Assembly (NCBI GenBank): GCA_949291445.1
Contig: CASEVT010000100.1
Span: 1 to 34,792 of the forward strand
Length of the DNA: 34,792 nucleotides
Direction: 5' to 3'
Source: an uncultured bacterium
Lineage (GTDB): Bacteria > Cyanobacteriota > Vampirovibrionia > Gastranaerophilales > Gastranaerophilaceae
Below the pieces are notes generated by a model. That model saw only the letters and a list, made by a program, of their open reading frames with translations, searched no databases and was not told the origin of the DNA. This document shows positions 7,067 to 14,515 of the stretch, piece after piece; within the stretch, counting starts at the first letter, position 1; every line of letters starts with the position of its first letter. Both the position numbers and the translations under genes were made by a program.

Positions 7067-8922
7067 TGGTTCAAACATTGATTAATATTGATAAAGAACG
7101 AGAAAAAGCTAATGAACATATAAAAGCACAGGGCTTAAGAGTTCTTGTGTGTGCCGGTACAGGTTGTGTTGCGAATGGTTCTTTGGAAGTTATAGAACGT
7201 TTTAAAAAACTTGGCGCAAATGTTAGTACTCTTACACATCACGATAAAGTTACGATAGTTCCTACCGGTTGTCACGGTTTTTGTGAAAAAGGTGTTTTGG
7301 TTGTTATACCTGATTTGGATGTTACTTATGTTAAAGTAAAACCCGATGATGTGGAAGAGATTGTTGAAAGCCATATAAAAGAAGGTAAACCGGTTGACAG
7401 ATTATTGTATGTTGATCCTAAAACGCAAAAGCATATATCAAAAAATGAGGAAATAGGCTTTTATGCAAAACAAACCAGAACATCGCTTGCCAATTGTGGT
7501 CATATAAATGCGGAATCATTGGAAGAAGCGGTTGCTGTCGGTGGATATTCTGCGTTGCATAAGGTATTAGAGCAAAATGATCCTGAGGCTGTAATAAAGG
7601 AAATTGAAGATTCAGGACTCAGAGGCAGAGGCGGCGGTGGATTTCCTACCGGTAGAAAATGGCGTTTTACGGCTGCTAATAAGGGCGGCAAAAGTTATGT
7701 AGTATGCAACGGTGACGAGGGTGACCCCGGTGCATTCATGGACAGAAGCGTTATGGAAGGTGATCCTCATAAGCTCCTTGAAGGTATGGCGATTGCCGGT
7801 TTTGCTATTGGCGCCGATGAGGCTTATATATACGTAAGAGCTGAGTATCCTCTGGCTATTAAGCGTTTGAGAAGAGCAATTGCCGATGCTGAGGCTGCTG
7901 GATATCTCGGTAAAAATATTATGGGTTCCGATTTTAATTTTACTATCCATATTAAAGAAGGTGCCGGCGCATTCGTTTGCGGTGAAGAAACTGCATTGAT
8001 TGCTTCTATAGAAGGCGAAAGAGGTATGCCGCGTCCGAAACCGCCATTTCCAGCTAACAAGGGTTTGTTTGGACGACCTACTTTGATTAATAACGTTGAG
8101 ACTTTGGCTAATGTTCCTGTGATTATTGCAAAGGGCGCTAAGTGGTTCAGTTCTTTCGGTACTGAGAAATCTAAGGGTACAAAGACTTTCGCTTTGACGG
8201 GTGAGGTTAATAATACTGGACTTATAGAAGTACCTATGGGAACTACTTTAAGAGAGATCGTATTTGATATCGGTGGTGGTATCAGAAACGGCAAGAAGTT
8301 TAAGGCTGTTCAAATCGGCGGCCCTTCAGGTGGTTGCTTAACCGAAGAACATTTGGATTTGCCTATGGATTATGACAACCTTATTGCTGCAGGTGCGATG
8401 GTCGGTTCCGGCGGTCTGGTTGTTATGAACGAAGATACTTGTATCGTTGAAGTTGCAAGATTCTTTATGAACTTTACTCAGCACGAGTCTTGCGGTAAGT
8501 GTGTTCCTTGCCGTGAGGGTACTAAGAACATGCTTAAAATTCTTGAAAAGATTGTTAAGGGTAAAGGTGAGATGAAAGATCTTGAAACCCTTGAAGAGTT
8601 GGCACAAGCCGTGAAAGACGGTTCTTTGTGCGGGCTTGGTAAGACTGCACCAAATCCCGTGCTTTCAACTTTGAAATATTTCAGAGATGAATATATTGCC
8701 CACATTAAGGATAAACGTTGTCCTGCAGGTGTATGTTCTGCAATGAAAACTATTACTATTCAGGAAGATTTGTGTAAAGGCTGTTCAAAATGTGCCCGCA
8801 ATTGCCCTGTTGGCGCGATTGAGGGTGAGTTGCGTTCGCCTTTCAAAATTAATCAGGAAAAATGTATTAAGTGCGGTGCCTGCTTGAATGCTTGTCCGTT
8901 TAAGGCTATTAAGCAGTCATAG
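7066..8922 (+). CDS. hydB: NAD-linked [FeFe] hydrogenase, beta subunit (NuoF-like flavoprotein)
   Basis: HydB carries the FMN and NAD(H) site, where electrons are exchanged with NAD and, in bifurcating enzymes, with ferredoxin. The 618 residues show the full HydB layout. An N-terminal [2Fe-2S] thioredoxin-like domain has C29, C34, C69 and C73. The NuoF core has GRGGGGFPTGRKW near 187-200 and a GEETALIASIEGERG stretch. A [4Fe-4S] site ESCGKCVPCREGT lies near 474-486. The C-terminal 2x[4Fe-4S] ferredoxin (about 569-615) has CxxCxxCxxxCP repeats. This layout is longer than NuoF alone and is typical of electron-bifurcating hydrogenases. It is co-transcribed with hydC and followed 53 bases later by hydA. 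Confidence 0.95.
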   Translation: MVQTLINIDKEREKANEHIKAQGLRVLVCAGTGCVANGSLEVIERFKKLGANVSTLTHHDKVTIVPTGCHGFCEKGVLVVIPDLDVTYVKVKPDDVEEIVESHIKEGKPVDRLLYVDPKTQKHISKNEEIGFYAKQTRTSLANCGHINAESLEEAVAVGGYSALHKVLEQNDPEAVIKEIEDSGLRGRGGGGFPTGRKWRFTAANKGGKSYVVCNGDEGDPGAFMDRSVMEGDPHKLLEGMAIAGFAIGADEAYIYVRAEYPLAIKRLRRAIADAEAAGYLGKNIMGSDFNFTIHIKEGAGAFVCGEETALIASIEGERGMPRPKPPFPANKGLFGRPTLINNVETLANVPVIIAKGAKWFSSFGTEKSKGTKTFALTGEVNNTGLIEVPMGTTLREIVFDIGGGIRNGKKFKAVQIGGPSGGCLTEEHLDLPMDYDNLIAAGAMVGSGGLVVMNEDTCIVEVARFFMNFTQHESCGKCVPCREGTKNMLKILEKIVKGKGEMKDLETLEELAQAVKDGSLCGLGKTAPNPVLSTLKYFRDEYIAHIKDKRCPAGVCSAMKTITIQEDLCKGCSKCARNCPVGAIEGELRSPFKINQEKCIKCGACLNACPFKAIKQS

Positions 8923-8975
8923 CCGCATTTTTGCATAGTATAGTTTAAATAGTATTAACAATAAGGATAAAAATA

Positions 8976-10736
8976 ATGAGTGATATAAAAACATTGACAG
9001 TAAATGGAAAGGTAGTAGAGTTTACTGACGAGCCTAACCTTCTTGAAGTAATAAGAAAAGCAGGTTTTTCGGTACCTACGTTTTGTTACAGACCAGATTT
9101 AACGCAATTTGGTGCTTGCAGGATGTGTGTTGTAGAGATAGACGGGCGTGGTATTCAGTCATCTTGTACAATGCCGCCTGAAGCCGGATTGGTTGTGCAT
9201 ACAAATACTGCAAGAACAAGAAGAATCAGAAAAACTGTTCTTGAACTCCTTTTGGCTAATCACGACAGAGAATGTACTACTTGCGAAAAGTCCGGTAATT
9301 GTGAATTGCAACAATATGCTGAAGAATACGGCATTAAGGATGTTTCTAAATATGTCCAGAAGAAAAAAGAAGATTACCTGCCTATTGATGATACAAACCC
9401 TTCTATTGTTCGTGATCCGAATAAGTGTATTTTGTGTGGGGCTTGTGTGAGAGCTTGTGCGGAATTTCAGGGTCATGCGGTTTTGGGATTCGCTAATCGT
9501 GGTTCTAATACTGTTGTTCAACCAATGGCCGGTAAGCATCTTGCAAATGTCGATTGCGTATTTTGCGGTCAATGTCAGGCTGTTTGTCCTACCGGTGCAT
9601 TGACTATTAAGTCAGAAGTAAATAACGTTTGGGCTATGGTTACTGATCCTCAAAAGAAAGTTGTCGCTCAAATTGCTCCTTCTGTTAGGGTTGCACTTGG
9701 TGAGATGTTCGGATTAGAACCGGGTGAAAATTCTATATCAAAAATTGATACCGCTCTTAGAGAGATTGGTTTTGATCTGGTGTTCGATACTAATTTCTCT
9801 GCCGATTTGACAATAATGGAAGAGGCGTATGAGTTTGTTCAACGGTTGAAAGCCGGTGAAAATCTACCGCTGTTTACCTCATGCTGTCCTGCTTGGGTAA
9901 GGTATTTGGAAACTCAGCATCCTGATATGTTGAACCATCTTTCAAGCTGTAAGTCACCTCAGGGTATGCTTTCTCCAGTTCTTAAAGAGCTTGTTCCAAA
10001 GTATTTTGACGGTTATACCAAAGAAAATATGGTCGTTGTGTCAATAATGCCTTGTACTGCTAAAAAAGTTGAGGCAAAACGTTATCAACTCTTTGGCGAA
10101 ACCGATGTTGTTATGACTACCCAAGAATTGGGCAAGATGATAAAATCTGCCGGTATTGATTTCAACGCTCTGGAACCGTCTAAGCCTGATTCTCCGTTCG
10201 GTGAATATTCAGGTGCCGGTACAATCTTTGGGGCATCAGGCGGTGTTGCTGAGGCTGCTGTCAGAACTGCTTATGAATTTGTTACCGGTGAAGAACTTAA
10301 AGATATCGATATCAAGGGTATGAGAGGTGTTGATAAAGATTCTCGTACTAAGGATGTTGAACTTGATATTAAGGGTACAAAAGTTAAGGTTCGGGTCGTT
10401 TCTACTTTGAAAGAGGCTGAAAAGTCTTTGCAACTAATTAAAAATGGTACGGCTGATTTTCAAATGCTTGAGGTTATGGCTTGCCCCGGCGGTTGCATAA
10501 ATGGCGGCGGACAACCGAGAAGCTGTGATGATAGCAAGATTAAGGAAAAACGTGCCGCCGGCTTATACAAAGAAGATGCTGAGTTGCCAGTAAGGCGTTC
10601 TCATCAAAATAGTGAAATTAAAAAATTGTATGCGGAATTCTTGCAAGCTCCCGGCTCTCACAAGGCTCATGAACTTTTGCATACTACTTATGCCGATATG
10701 TTCGCTAATTCTTACAGAGATCTTGTTAAAAAATAA
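8976..10736 (+). CDS. hydA: [FeFe] hydrogenase catalytic subunit
   Basis: HydA makes or uses H2 at the H-cluster. In the 586-aa protein I see an N-terminal [2Fe-2S] domain (C37, C48, C51, C64), the His-ligated [4Fe-4S] site (H96, C100, C103, C109), and two [4Fe-4S] sites (C151/154/157/161 and C194/197/200/204). The three H-cluster signatures are TSCCPAW (C303 proton relay, C304 ligand), MPCTAKK (C360) and MACPGGCINGGGQP (C503, C507). All are intact, so an active enzyme is expected. With HydB and HydC it should form the cytoplasmic trimeric (group A3-type) enzyme that couples NADH plus reduced ferredoxin to H2. It lacks a further C-terminal [2Fe-2S] domain. AAGGAT precedes the ATG, and a strong terminator follows the stop. 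Confidence 0.96.
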   Translation: MSDIKTLTVNGKVVEFTDEPNLLEVIRKAGFSVPTFCYRPDLTQFGACRMCVVEIDGRGIQSSCTMPPEAGLVVHTNTARTRRIRKTVLELLLANHDRECTTCEKSGNCELQQYAEEYGIKDVSKYVQKKKEDYLPIDDTNPSIVRDPNKCILCGACVRACAEFQGHAVLGFANRGSNTVVQPMAGKHLANVDCVFCGQCQAVCPTGALTIKSEVNNVWAMVTDPQKKVVAQIAPSVRVALGEMFGLEPGENSISKIDTALREIGFDLVFDTNFSADLTIMEEAYEFVQRLKAGENLPLFTSCCPAWVRYLETQHPDMLNHLSSCKSPQGMLSPVLKELVPKYFDGYTKENMVVVSIMPCTAKKVEAKRYQLFGETDVVMTTQELGKMIKSAGIDFNALEPSKPDSPFGEYSGAGTIFGASGGVAEAAVRTAYEFVTGEELKDIDIKGMRGVDKDSRTKDVELDIKGTKVKVRVVSTLKEAEKSLQLIKNGTADFQMLEVMACPGGCINGGGQPRSCDDSKIKEKRAAGLYKEDAELPVRRSHQNSEIKKLYAEFLQAPGSHKAHELLHTTYADMFANSYRDLVKK

Positions 10737-10760
10737 CCTGTGTCTCAAAATATAGGTTAA

Positions 10761-10786
10761 AAAAAGCACCGGTAACGGTGCTTTTT
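10761..10786. terminator. Bidirectional intrinsic terminator between hydA and the DJ-1-type gene
   Basis: AGCACCG (10765-10771), loop GTAA and CGGTGCT (10776-10782) form a perfect 7-bp stem. It is preceded by A5 and followed by T5, so the structure reads as an intrinsic terminator on both strands. It separates two convergent genes. Confidence 0.9.
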
Positions 10787-10811
10787 CGTTTAAAAATTTT
10801 TTCGGGTCCTG

Positions 10812-11474
10812 TTATTGTAATTTTTTTACGACCTCTTCTGCAACGGCAATTGCTGAGGCTGGATTTTGACCTGTTATCAAATTGTCGGATACTTCTGCGT
10901 GTTCTGTCCAGGGTTTTGATTCGATAAATTCTGCACCAAGTTCTTTTAGTTTGTCTTCCAGTGAAAACGGGATTAATTCCGCTTTTTTTACGATTCTTTC
11001 TTCTTCGTTTGTGAATGAGGTTAGTCTTTTATTTTCTACTATGGGTTTGCCGTTTGAATCCGTTGCAAGAATTAGTCCTGCAGCGCCGTGACAGACTGCG
11101 CTTACTATTTTTTTGTCATTGTACAGTTTTGATACAATTTCACCAATTTTTTCGTTTTGTGCAATGTCGAACATTGGGCCGTGACCGCCCGGGAAAAATA
11201 CTGCGTCAAATTCATTTGGATTTATTTCATCTATTTTTTGTGTGTTTTTGAGCCTTTTTGCTGCATCATCCCACTCCATTGGGTTCGAGCAGGACAGACT
11301 TTCTGTATCAATCGGGCTTTCTCCGCCAAGCGGGCTTGAGATTGTCATTGTGTAGCCTGTTTTTTCAAAGATTATATAAGGTACGGCAAATTCTTCAAGC
11401 CATACGCCTGTCGGGCTGCCGTCAGCTAATTCGGAAATATTTGTTGTTATGATTAATATTTTCTTTTTGTCCAT
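10812..11474 (-). CDS. DJ-1/PfpI superfamily protein (Hsp31/glyoxalase III-like)
   Basis: The 220-aa protein belongs to the type 1 glutamine amidotransferase-like (DJ-1/PfpI) superfamily, close to the Hsp31 branch. Members act as glutathione-independent glyoxalases, deglycases or stress chaperones. The motifs seen are FFPGGHGPMFD (glycine-rich turn with His) and AVCHGAAG, which carries the nucleophilic Cys; an Hsp31-type SPLGGESPID segment lies near residue 50. AGGGAG precedes the ATG. A palindrome lies 20-35 bases upstream of the start, which suggests induction by a stress signal. The gene converges on hydA and shares its terminator. The exact enzymatic role cannot be told from sequence. Confidence 0.8.
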   Translation of the reverse strand: MDKKKILIITTNISELADGSPTGVWLEEFAVPYIIFEKTGYTMTISSPLGGESPIDTESLSCSNPMEWDDAAKRLKNTQKIDEINPNEFDAVFFPGGHGPMFDIAQNEKIGEIVSKLYNDKKIVSAVCHGAAGLILATDSNGKPIVENKRLTSFTNEEERIVKKAELIPFSLEDKLKELGAEFIESKPWTEHAEVSDNLITGQNPASAIAVAEEVVKKLQ

Positions 11475-11494
11475 TTTTATATCTCCCTAATTTT

Positions 11495-11525
11495 TATAGT
11501 TATACTATAACTTTTGATAGTTATA
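11495..11525 (-). promoter_or_regulatory. Palindrome plus direct repeat upstream of the DJ-1-type gene
   Basis: TATAGT (11495-11500), TAT, ACTATA (11504-11509) is a perfect inverted repeat. ATAGTTATA also occurs twice (11496-11504 and 11517-11525) with a 21-base period, two helical turns. The palindrome contains a -10-like TATAGT on the - strand, so a bound repressor would cover the promoter. No regulator gene lies next to it. Confidence 0.5.
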
Positions 11526-11623
11526 TTCATTACCCGATTTGTCGTTGGGTATGCTAATTTGAAATTTTTATAATTATTCTGAGCTTTGTTTCATTCTTCC
11601 TGTTTACCCTTGTTGTCATGGTA

Positions 11624-11652
11624 TTGATATTGGTTGGGGGTTGTATTATAGT
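11624..11652 (+). promoter_or_regulatory. Sigma-70 promoter of the omega-like gene
   Basis: TTGATA (11624-11629) and TATAGT (11647-11652) are separated by exactly 17 bases, the best-formed promoter in the window. The start is expected near 11659, giving a leader of about 23 bases with GGAG 6 bases before the ATG. Confidence 0.75.
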
Positions 11653-11681
11653 ATATTTATAGTTTAATTTTGGAGATAAAA

Positions 11682-11924
11682 ATGACTCAAATTATAAAAG
11701 TTGCATGGGAACTTAATGAAAATTGCGAAAACCGTTATCAGCTCGTCTATGAAATAGCAGAGCTTGCTAAAAAACTCGTTGATGAATATCAGATGAAAAA
11801 ACCAAAGGAAGAGTTGGGGTATGAGGAATTTGGTTTTGACAGTACTATAAAAAAAGAAAATCCGATTGAGCATGCCATTATGGTCAAGGCTTCTGAGGCT
11901 GACGAAAGCAGATTGGTCGGATAG
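11682..11924 (+). CDS. rpoZ: Probable RNA polymerase omega subunit
   Basis: The 80-aa protein has the two landmarks of the omega subunit, which assists RNA polymerase assembly. The first is a NRYQLVYEIAELAKKL helix, matching the NRFELV-type start of omega. The second is a downstream NPIEHAIMVKASEADE helix, matching the KP-x-x-x-A-I-x-E-I segment. The middle part, rich in Lys and Glu, is not conserved. I start at ATG 11682, preceded by GGAG; an upstream TTG at 11670 is unlikely. It is monocistronic, with its own promoter and terminator, as expected for a housekeeping gene. The match is by eye and the protein is short, so the name is provisional. Confidence 0.6.
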   Translation: MTQIIKVAWELNENCENRYQLVYEIAELAKKLVDEYQMKKPKEELGYEEFGFDSTIKKENPIEHAIMVKASEADESRLVG

Positions 11925-11959
11925 CCGGTTTTTTCAGGTTTTTAATTTATAATTTTATG

Positions 11960-11987
11960 AAAAAGAGTCGTTAACCGGCTCTTTTTT
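11960..11987 (+). terminator. Intrinsic terminator after the omega-like gene
   Basis: GAGTCG pairs with CGGCTC (one G-T wobble) around the loop TTAAC. An A-run precedes the stem and T6 follows it. Confidence 0.85.
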
Positions 11988-12047
11988 CTTTAGGAATTAG
12001 GGTTTTGTACGTTTGATAGATTTGCATTTTTATTCTCATAAATCAAA

Positions 12048-12074
12048 CAGAGCCCGATAAAATATCGGACTCTG
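12048..12074 (-). terminator. Terminator downstream of rpsT
   Basis: Arms 12048-12059 and 12063-12074 form a 12-bp stem with one wobble and a 3-base loop, 21 bases beyond the rpsT stop. On the - strand it is followed by TTTGATTTAT, a modest T-rich tail. Confidence 0.75.
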
Positions 12075-12095
12075 CTTTGTAAAAAATCTATTTAA

Positions 12096-12365
12096 CTATT
12101 TTGCAATTAATTTATTAACTGCAATAGTTACTCTTGATTTTTTTCTGGAAGCTGTGTTCTTGTGCAAAACACCTTTAGAAACTGCTTTGTCACACAATTT
12201 ATATACGTGGCTTAGGGCAGGTTTCAATGCTTCTTCGTTTTTGGCTTGGGCTAATTCAAGAGTTTTTCTGATAGCTGTTTTTATTTCAGATTTTACTGCA
12301 ACGTTTTTCAATCTGTTTCTTTCAGCGATAAGAACTCTTTTTTTAGCGGATTTAATATTTGCCAT
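12096..12365 (-). CDS. rpsT: Ribosomal protein S20
   Basis: S20 binds 16S rRNA early in 30S assembly. The 89-aa protein opens with MANIKSAKKRVLIAERNRLK, the S20 signature in a form close to cyanobacterial S20, and ends with the conserved HKNTASRKKSR segment. I start at 12365 rather than at the in-frame ATG 15 bases upstream, because AAAGGA lies 7 bases before the 12365 ATG and all S20 proteins begin there. A TTGTAT-16-TATAAT promoter and a hairpin-rich leader lie upstream, and a stem terminator follows, so it is a single-gene unit. The structured leader hints at autoregulation, as known for S20 in Escherichia coli. Confidence 0.96.
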   Translation of the reverse strand: MANIKSAKKRVLIAERNRLKNVAVKSEIKTAIRKTLELAQAKNEEALKPALSHVYKLCDKAVSKGVLHKNTASRKKSRVTIAVNKLIAK

Positions 12366-12380
12366 TGTTTTTCCTTTCAT

Positions 12381-12419
12381 AATGCATTATTATTCGAGAC
12401 TTTTGTCTCAATCTGCATT
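12381..12419 (-). other. Structured 5' leader of rpsT
   Basis: GAGAC (12396-12400), TTTT, GTCTC (12405-12409) forms an inner hairpin. AATGCA (12381-12386) pairs with TGCATT (12414-12419) as an outer stem. The structure lies in the predicted rpsT mRNA leader and ends about 5 bases before the ribosome site. Confidence 0.55.
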
Positions 12420-12438
12420 GAGGATGGTGAGTAAACTC

Positions 12439-12466
12439 ATTATATCGTTTAAAATTTGAAATACAA
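12439..12466 (-). promoter_or_regulatory. Promoter of rpsT
   Basis: On the - strand, TTGTAT (12461-12466) and a perfect TATAAT (12439-12444) are 16 bases apart. The start is expected near 12432, giving a leader of about 67 bases. Confidence 0.65.
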
Positions 12467-12534
12467 GATGTTTCTGTCAAAATTTAATAATTTATTTATC
12501 TGTACGTTAAATTCCTATATTTTTGTCTGAAAGA

Positions 12535-12909
12535 TCAGAGGGTTAGTTCTGTTTGAATAAGTTTATCAATTATATCAAATATTTCATTAAGTCTATTTTT
12601 GTCGTACAGATGCAGATAACCGATAAGTGCTTCAAAACCTGTTGCGAGTCGATGAAGTGATTGATTTATTCTTCTGGAGGAGGAGGAGGGGATATTTCTG
12701 CCTCGCCTTATGATTTCTTTCTCCTTATCTGTCAGGGTGGGTTCTAAGTACTCCAGAAGTTTACATTGGTATGTCGCGCAGACGAAATTTGTGTTAATTT
12801 TGTGCAATTTTGCGAGGTTGGTTGTCAGATAGATTATTTTCTCTCTGATAAAAACCTCATATACGGCATCACCAAGATGGGCGCAGCATTTTAGATTCAT
12901 TTCTTCCAT
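12535..12909 (-). CDS. mrnC: Mini-ribonuclease III
   Basis: The 124-aa protein is a stand-alone RNase III catalytic domain without the dsRNA-binding domain, which is the Mini-III layout. Mini-III trims 23S rRNA ends in Bacillus and is common in Firmicutes and Cyanobacteria. The motifs seen are HLGDAVYEVF near residue 11-20 (with the catalytic Asp), RRGRN in the middle, and ATGFEALIGYLHLY near the C-terminus with the second acidic pair. The length is typical. Translation could start at Met1 or Met4. Met1 is 6 bases after a perfect TATAAT and no Shine-Dalgarno is present, so a leaderless mRNA is likely. It lies 53 bases downstream of hydE on the same strand. Confidence 0.9.
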   Translation of the reverse strand: MEEMNLKCCAHLGDAVYEVFIREKIIYLTTNLAKLHKINTNFVCATYQCKLLEYLEPTLTDKEKEIIRRGRNIPSSSSRRINQSLHRLATGFEALIGYLHLYDKNRLNEIFDIIDKLIQTELTL

Positions 12910-12915
12910 TGGTTA

Positions 12916-12921
12916 ATTATA
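12916..12921 (-). promoter_or_regulatory. -10 element of mrnC, predicted leaderless
   Basis: A perfect TATAAT on the - strand ends 6 bases before the mrnC ATG (12907-12909). The -35 region (TTCCAA at spacer 17) is poor. Transcription would begin at the start codon. Confidence 0.55.
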
Positions 12922-12962
12922 GCGCAGGTGGTTTTTTATTGGAATATGTGATTTAGGATTCT

Positions 12963-13991
12963 TTATTTTTCACTTGTTTTTATCCGAAATCCTTTTGATG
13001 AAGAAATTGTGCGTCCGATTTGTGCGAGTTTTTCGTTTATGTCATCTTTTGCTTTTGAAAATGAGCTGCTTGCTGTTGATTTTCCGGGGTAGAGTGCATA
13101 TTGCTCTTTGTATTGAGATTCGGTTATGTTGGGCATTATGACGTTGGCTCCGCTTTGCAGGGCAATTATCTGTCCGTTGGGGTGTAGTGCTTCCATGGCT
13201 GTTGTTGCCGGAATATTTATGTCGGGTAGGAGTAATCTTGTTATTGCCATAACTTTTAGTGCCAATTCCAGCGTTCCGCCTTTTTCATTTTTTAACGGGG
13301 TATTGCTGCTCGGAATAAAGGGTCCTATGCCTATCATATCTGCATTTATTTCTTTGAAAAATAATATGTCATCTGCAAGTGAATCTATGCTTTGGTTCGG
13401 CAGACCTATTAAACTCCCCGTGCCTGTTTCGTAGCCCAGTTTTTTTAAGTTTAGAATACATTCTTTGCGGTTTTCTTGGTTCATGTTGGGGTGCATTGTT
13501 TTATATAAATCTTTGTCAGTTGTTTCGATTCTAATTAGATACCTGTCTGCGCCGGCTTCTTTATAGGCTTTGTATTCTTCGTATGTTTTTTCACCAAGGC
13601 TGAGGGTTAGTGCAAGGTTTAGGGATTTTATTTGCGATATTATTTTGCACATTTTATCTGTTGAAAAGTGTGCATCTTCTCCTGATTGCAGTACTATCGT
13701 TTTAAGCCCTTGTGTGGCTCCGGATTTGGCTATTTCTACAATTTCGTCTTCCGTTAAGCTATATCTTTTGACGGTGGCGTTATCTTTTCTTATTCCGCAA
13801 TAGAGGCAATTCTGTTTACATATATTTGAAAATTCGATTAGTCCGCGAAGATGTACTTCGTCGCCGACATGTTTTTTTCTTACTTCATCTGCTGCTTTTA
13901 GTGTCGCTTGTGCGGGCTCTTTCAGTAGATATTTTATTTCTTCTCTGCTTAGCGTGTGGGTCTGTTCTGCTTTTTTCAGTATTTTTTCCAT
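12963..13991 (-). CDS. hydE: [FeFe] hydrogenase maturase HydE (radical SAM)
   Basis: HydE is one of three maturases (HydE, HydF, HydG) that build the 2Fe subcluster of the H-cluster. The 342-aa product has the radical SAM CxxxCxxC motif at C58, C62 and C65 in the HydE context LIEFSNICKQNCLYCGIRK. IVLQSGEDAHF, LSLGEKTYEEY and RIETTDKDLYK follow at the usual places. It lacks the C-terminal extension expected of ThiH/HydG. I start at 13991; the in-frame ATG 24 bases upstream overlaps the -10 element and is unlikely. It has an extended -10 promoter of its own, so it is not in the hydCBA operon. HydF and HydG are not seen here. Confidence 0.9.
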   Translation of the reverse strand: MEKILKKAEQTHTLSREEIKYLLKEPAQATLKAADEVRKKHVGDEVHLRGLIEFSNICKQNCLYCGIRKDNATVKRYSLTEDEIVEIAKSGATQGLKTIVLQSGEDAHFSTDKMCKIISQIKSLNLALTLSLGEKTYEEYKAYKEAGADRYLIRIETTDKDLYKTMHPNMNQENRKECILNLKKLGYETGTGSLIGLPNQSIDSLADDILFFKEINADMIGIGPFIPSSNTPLKNEKGGTLELALKVMAITRLLLPDINIPATTAMEALHPNGQIIALQSGANVIMPNITESQYKEQYALYPGKSTASSSFSKAKDDINEKLAQIGRTISSSKGFRIKTSEK

Positions 13992-13997
13992 GTTTTT

Positions 13998-14006
13998 AAT
14001 ATAGCA
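13998..14006 (-). promoter_or_regulatory. Extended -10 of hydE, predicted leaderless
   Basis: TGCTATATT on the - strand (TGn then TATATT at 13998-14003) ends 6 bases before the ATG at 13989-13991. No Shine-Dalgarno sequence precedes the ATG. Confidence 0.6.
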
Positions 14007-14072
14007 CAGCTGCATTTTTTTTTGTTATGTTTCTCTTTTAATTATTTGCTGTTCGCAGGTTGCATCTGGTTG

Positions 14073-14102
14073 GTGACATGTGTATGTGAATTGTTGTATC
14101 AT
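14073..14102 (+). promoter_or_regulatory. Promoter of the GtrA gene, predicted leaderless
   Basis: GTGACA (14073-14078) and TATCAT (14097-14102) are 18 bases apart, and the -10 ends 7 bases before ATG 14110. It is divergent from the hydE promoter, with 118 bases between the two start codons. Confidence 0.5.
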
Positions 14103-14109
14103 ATTTATC

Positions 14110-14514
14110 ATGAATATGGTACGTAAGTTTTGCGAGAGATTTAATTTAGATTATCGGTTTATAAAGTTTCTTTTTGTCGGAGCTTTGAATACGCTTTTTT
14201 CTTATTGTGTGTATTCTCTGCTTCTTTTTATAGGCGGTCATTATGCTATTGCTGTCATTGTTTCTACTGTTTTGGGGGTGCTTTTTAACTTTAAAACTAC
14301 AGGTGTTATTGTTTTTAAAAATAATGATAACGCTTTGATTTTTAAATTTGTTGGTGTTTATTCCGTAACTTGTTCTTTAAATATAATCTTTTTGAAAATT
14401 TTTGATATGTTAGGTTTTAACCTTTATTTTGCCGGGGCGATACTGATTTTGCCCATGGCTTTGATTTCTTTTATTTTGATGAAAAAATTAGTCTTTGTTA
14501 GAAAGAGCGTATAG
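14110..14514 (+). CDS. GtrA family membrane protein
   Basis: The 134-aa protein has four predicted membrane helices and the GtrA N-terminal pattern RFIKFLFVGALNTLFSYCVY followed by GVLFNFKTTGVIVF. GtrA-like proteins are thought to move or present polyprenyl-phosphate-linked sugars across the inner membrane for glycosylation of surface polymers. The next gene, one base downstream, is a GtrB-like polyprenyl-phosphate glycosyltransferase, the usual partner. I start at ATG 14110; an upstream in-frame GTG (14080) would add ten unlikely residues and lies within the promoter. Met3 is an alternative. No third gene (a GtrC-like acceptor-specific transferase) is adjacent. Confidence 0.85.
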   Translation: MNMVRKFCERFNLDYRFIKFLFVGALNTLFSYCVYSLLLFIGGHYAIAVIVSTVLGVLFNFKTTGVIVFKNNDNALIFKFVGVYSVTCSLNIIFLKIFDMLGFNLYFAGAILILPMALISFILMKKLVFVRKSV

Positions 14515-14515
14515 G

